Part shown: in pieces, positions 5,106 to 7,206 of the stretch
How positions within the stretch are numbered: position 1 is the stretch's first letter
Layout: each line of letters starts with the position of its first letter
NCBI GenBank assembly: GCA_016189845.1
Contig: JACPRT010000149.1
Span: 1 to 7,206 of the forward strand
From: Chloroflexota bacterium
GTDB taxonomy: Bacteria > Chloroflexota > Dehalococcoidia > Lucifugimonadales > Lucifugimonadaceae
Length of the DNA stretch: 7,206 nucleotides
Direction of reading: 5' to 3'
Made by a program: the position numbers and the translations under genes
Notes under the pieces: generated by a model
The model's database searches: none
The model's input: only the letters and a program-made list of their open reading frames with translations
What the model was told of the DNA's origin: nothing

Positions 5106-6157
5106 AGTCCGCGCTGTTCTACGGCGGGAAAGACATCCGGGTGGAGGAAGTGCCCATCCCTGAGCCCGGACCGGGCGAGGTGCTGGTGCGCGTGCGATCG
5201 GCCGGGGTTTGCGGGAGCGACCTGCACAACTACCGGGGCAATCGGCCGGCTTCGTTGAGCGTCCCGTGGCAGCAGGGTCACGAGCTTGCCGGAGAGGTAG
5301 TCTCACTCGGCGAGGGAGTGACCGGCCTGAGCGTCGGCCAGCGGGTCGGGATCGAGGCGGAGCACCTGGTGGGCTGCGGCCGGTGTCGACACTGCGCGGC
5401 AGGGCAGTACCATCTATGCCCGGACCGGGGAGTCATCCACGGCGAGAAGCATGGGAGCCACGGCTTCTCGGAGTATGACGTCTGCATCGCGCGGAACTGC
5501 CGCCCGCTCCCCGACCACATCTCGTTCGACGCCGCGGCTCTGCTCGACTGCTATGCCTGTGGCGTCCACGCAGTGAACCGTGTCTCCCTCACGCCCGACG
5601 ACACCGTAGTAATCCTGGGCGCGGGCGCCATTGCAATGACGCTCGGTCAGGTGGCGAAGGCGTACGGCGCGGCGCGAGTCGTCATGGTCGGCACCCGGCG
5701 GGCGCCGCTCGACACGGCGGTGAAAGCGGGGTCGGCGGACGAGGTGATCGTGAACTCGGAGCAGGACCCGGTAGAGGCGGTGACGGGGCTCACCGGCGGA
5801 GATGGCGCCCCGGTCGTGTTCGAGACGGTTGGCGGTACAGCACAGCTTCTCGGCCAATGCATGTCGATGGCCCGTCGAGGAGGCGTGGTGAGCGTCATGG
5901 GCCTCTTCATGAAGCCGCAATCGATAGACGCCTCGCTCGGGATGCAGAGGGAGCTGACCGTGCAGTGGTCCAACAGCTTCTCGACCTGGCGGGGGCAGTC
6001 CGAGTGGGAGACTGCGCTGAATCTCCTATGCACGGGACGGCTCAATCCGGACCCGATCATCACCCACCACTACCCGCTGGACCGCATCGCGGACGCCTTC
6101 GCCGCCGCGGACGACAAGCGCTCTTCAAGTGCGATACGGGTGATGGTGCACGGGTAG
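5102..6157 (+). CDS. Zinc-dependent medium-chain alcohol/polyol dehydrogenase
   Basis: 351 residues, normal for the MDR family of threonine, sorbitol and galactitol-phosphate dehydrogenases. Catalytic zinc ligands are Cys37 (AGVCGSDLHNY), His60 and Glu61 (QQGHELAGEV). Structural zinc cysteines are Cys92, 95, 98 and 106 (CGRCRHCAAGQYHLC). The Rossmann loop is VVILGAGAIAMTLGQ (169-183), with Ala at the position of the usual third Gly (GAGxxG). The second strand ends VVMVGTRRAP (193-202): Gly-Thr-Arg-Arg replaces the Asp that selects NAD, which suggests NADP, an inference. It would oxidise a secondary alcohol or sugar alcohol; the substrate cannot be fixed. Its ATG overlaps the toxin stop by ATGA, so its translation probably depends on the toxin-antitoxin transcript. 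No separate promoter is seen. Confidence 0.93.
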   Translation: MKSALFYGGKDIRVEEVPIPEPGPGEVLVRVRSAGVCGSDLHNYRGNRPASLSVPWQQGHELAGEVVSLGEGVTGLSVGQRVGIEAEHLVGCGRCRHCAAGQYHLCPDRGVIHGEKHGSHGFSEYDVCIARNCRPLPDHISFDAAALLDCYACGVHAVNRVSLTPDDTVVILGAGAIAMTLGQVAKAYGAARVVMVGTRRAPLDTAVKAGSADEVIVNSEQDPVEAVTGLTGGDGAPVVFETVGGTAQLLGQCMSMARRGGVVSVMGLFMKPQSIDASLGMQRELTVQWSNSFSTWRGQSEWETALNLLCTGRLNPDPIITHHYPLDRIADAFAAADDKRSSSAIRVMVHG

Positions 6158-6171
6158 GGGAAGCCCCCCCA

Positions 6172-6201
6172 TTGACCTGCATCGAGACGTACGGATAAAA
6201 T
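6172..6201 (+). promoter_or_regulatory. Sigma70-type promoter of the DUF1778/GNAT operon
   Basis: TTGACC (6172-6177), an 18-base spacer and TAAAAT (6196-6201) form a good promoter just after the dehydrogenase stop. Transcription would begin near 6208-6210, leaving a short leader with a GGGGG Shine-Dalgarno (6223-6227) before TTG 6235. Confidence 0.7.
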
Positions 6202-6207
6202 CCGTAC
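6189..6207. promoter_or_regulatory. Operator palindrome GTACGGAT-AAA-ATCCGTAC
   Basis: Perfect 8-base arms around AAA, lying over the whole -10 element. Binding here would block RNA polymerase. Ribbon-helix-helix antitoxins of the TacA type repress their own operons through palindromes at this position, so the next gene's product is the natural ligand. Confidence 0.7.
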
Positions 6208-6234
6208 AGTATTTCATAGATCGGGGGTGCCATA

Positions 6235-6510
6235 TTGGCGACCACTGCAGCGCGCGAAGACAGGATCGAGTTGCGGGCGACCAGGGAAGAAAAGCGGCTC
6301 CTGGCGACGGCCGCCGCCTACGAGAGGCTGGACGTGACCAGCTTCATCATGCGAACTGTGTTGCCCGCCGCCCGCGAAGTTGTGGACCGGGCCGAGCGCA
6401 TCGTCCTTACCGAGCGTGACACTGCGCGCATCCTTGAGTTGTTAGAGAACCCGCCCAGGCCGACCCCTGCCCTGATGGCTGCCGCGCGGCGTCGTGCTGC
6501 ACGCATGTAG
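6235..6510 (+). CDS. DUF1778 (TacA-like) ribbon-helix-helix antitoxin
   Basis: 91 residues from TTG 6235, chosen for the GGGGG Shine-Dalgarno upstream and because the family pattern begins soon after. Residues 9-50 (DRIELRATREEKRLLATAAA, then LDVTSFIMRTVLPAARE) form the ribbon-helix-helix DNA-binding domain that dimerises and reads a palindrome. The tail IVLTERDTARILELLENPPR (56-75) and PTPALMAAARRR (77-88) matches the segment that binds and neutralises the GNAT toxin. The gene sits directly downstream of a promoter and palindrome and nine bases before the toxin. The family assignment is very clear, and length and motifs are intact. Confidence 0.93.
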   Translation: MATTAAREDRIELRATREEKRLLATAAAYERLDVTSFIMRTVLPAAREVVDRAERIVLTERDTARILELLENPPRPTPALMAAARRRAARM

Positions 6511-6519
6511 TCCCGGCTG

Positions 6520-7047
6520 GTGAATTGGTGTGAGGAGCCCATCGGCAGGCATCATGACCGTGAGGCCTTCGATTGTGGCTCGCCCAGCCTCAACGAATAC
6601 CTCGCCCGCTACGCCCGCCAGAACTATGAGACTGGAGGCGCTAAGACCTTCGTCGCGGTATCTCCGGCGGAACCAACGCGAGTCCTGGGTTTCTATTCGA
6701 TCAGCCCCGGCGCTATCGAGTTCGCCCGGGTACCGGCGAAACTGACCCGGAAACTCGGCCGCTACGAGGTGCCCGTCTTCCGACTCGGTCGCCTTGCCGT
6801 CGATCTGCCGGTGCAGGGTCAAGGACTTGGGGGCGACTTGTTGCTGGCGGCCGGCGAGCGCGCCCTGGCCGTTGCATCGGAAGTAGGCGGCGTAGCGCTT
6901 GCCATCGACGCGAGGGATGAGAACGCAGCACGATGGTACGAGGGGTTCGGCGCGGTGCCTTTACTTGATGACCCGCTCAAGCTCATCCTTCCGCTCAGCG
7001 TCATTGCCGATGCGATAAGAACGGCTGGAAGGCGGCGAAGCCGATAG
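6520..7047 (+). CDS. GNAT acetyltransferase toxin (TacT-like)
   Basis: 175 residues from GTG 6520, the only start before the conserved N-terminus. The antitoxin TAG at 6508-6510 blocks extension. No clear Shine-Dalgarno is seen, so translation may be coupled to the antitoxin. The N-terminal segment FDCGSPSLNEYLARYARQN (17-35) is typical of the family. RLGRLAVD (88-95) precedes the acetyl-CoA loop VQGQGLGGDLL (98-108), which fits the Q/RxxGxG pattern. NAARWYEGFGAVPLLDDPLKLILPL (135-159) contains Tyr140 at the place of the catalytic Tyr of TacT. Such toxins acetylate the amino group of aminoacyl-tRNA and stop translation. Which tRNA is targeted cannot be read from sequence. Confidence 0.93.
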   Translation: MNWCEEPIGRHHDREAFDCGSPSLNEYLARYARQNYETGGAKTFVAVSPAEPTRVLGFYSISPGAIEFARVPAKLTRKLGRYEVPVFRLGRLAVDLPVQGQGLGGDLLLAAGERALAVASEVGGVALAIDARDENAARWYEGFGAVPLLDDPLKLILPLSVIADAIRTAGRRRSR

Positions 7048-7059
7048 TTCCCAGGAACT
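7046..7059. repeat. Inverted repeat AGTTCC-CA-GGAACT at toxin end
   Basis: A perfect 14-base inverted repeat directly over the toxin stop. As RNA it could form a 5-base-pair stem with a CCAG tetraloop, but no T-run follows, so it is not a convincing terminator. It could mark a boundary or an operator for the next gene. Confidence 0.3.
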
Positions 7060-7160
7060 CGCCTCGGAGGCCCATCCCGGTTCTTATTCGCGTCTAATGT
7101 CGAGCACCCAACCTGGCAGTACGGTCGAGATGTACACCTGAGCATGCAAAGAGGACGGCC

Positions 7161-7206
7161 ATGATGTGGGGCTATAACTGGGGCGTAGGTTGGGGCTGGA
7201 TGCTAC
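7161..7206 (+). CDS. Start of a Trp/Gly-rich small protein (partial)
   Basis: ATG 7161, preceded by AAAGAGGA (7148-7155), opens MMWGYNWGVGWGWML and continues beyond the window. Trp/Gly-rich starts of this type are common in small SHOCT-like or single-pass membrane proteins, but 15 residues do not allow a family call. The preceding 113 bases hold no other gene. Confidence 0.45.
   Translation, partial: MMWGYNWGVGWGWML

Noticed and set aside
5414..5920. Minus-strand open frame of 168 codons opposite the dehydrogenase
   Set aside because: The plus strand carries an intact zinc-dehydrogenase with all metal ligands; the reverse frame shows no motif.
6157..6170. GGGG-AA(G)-CCCC stem after the dehydrogenase stop as a terminator
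   Set aside because: The stem is four base pairs, the C-run makes it ambiguous and no T-run follows; the next promoter begins at 6172.
1..7206. CRISPR array, tRNA, rRNA or insertion sequence
   Set aside because: No regularly spaced repeats, no cloverleaf-like segment and no transposase or integrase frame were seen on either strand.

Overview
The window is GC-rich bacterial DNA. Its genes are tightly spaced and often overlap, and several starts look leaderless, with a TANNNT hexamer 6-7 bases before the ATG. Together with the gene families this suggests a high-GC lineage such as Chloroflexota or Actinomycetota. The taxon cannot be fixed from sequence reading alone, and there is no rRNA or tRNA. 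No phage, IS or CRISPR element was seen.

Left part (1-3754). After about 470 bases with no convincing gene comes a plus-strand series. It holds a shortened phosphoribosyltransferase-like protein (474-914), a dienelactone-hydrolase-like alpha/beta protein whose nucleophile position is Gly (1060-1749), and a two-CBS protein fused to an EF-Tu domain-2-like module (1785-2459). A 6-phosphofructokinase lacking its N-terminal quarter (2622-3413) and a small Cys/His-rich protein (3431-3754) follow. A second two-CBS protein, of the Hrp1 type, converges on the minus strand (3795-4217). PRTase/hydrolase proteins, small CBS-pair proteins and a phosphofructokinase are also found in the mycobacterial DosR dormancy regulon. 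By analogy this block may be a stress or dormancy cluster sensing adenylate state. Three of its enzyme-like genes have lost parts or residues expected to be essential, so it is either decaying or has been turned to binding and regulatory roles.

Right part (4456-7206). A Phd/YefM antitoxin and a PIN-domain toxin overlap by GTGA, and the toxin overlaps a zinc-dependent medium-chain dehydrogenase by ATGA. These three genes therefore look like one translationally coupled operon. A second toxin-antitoxin pair follows: a DUF1778 (TacA-like) ribbon-helix-helix antitoxin and a GNAT (TacT-like) acetyltransferase toxin. It lies behind a well-formed promoter whose -10 is covered by a perfect 8+8 palindrome, a likely autoregulatory operator. 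The window ends just inside a gene with a Trp/Gly-rich N-terminus.

The points most worth checking are the CBS/EF-Tu-like fusion, the Ser-to-Gly hydrolase, the phosphofructokinase with Asn at the ATP/PPi-discriminating position, the Cys/His cluster protein, and the toxin-antitoxin pair coupled to a metabolic dehydrogenase.
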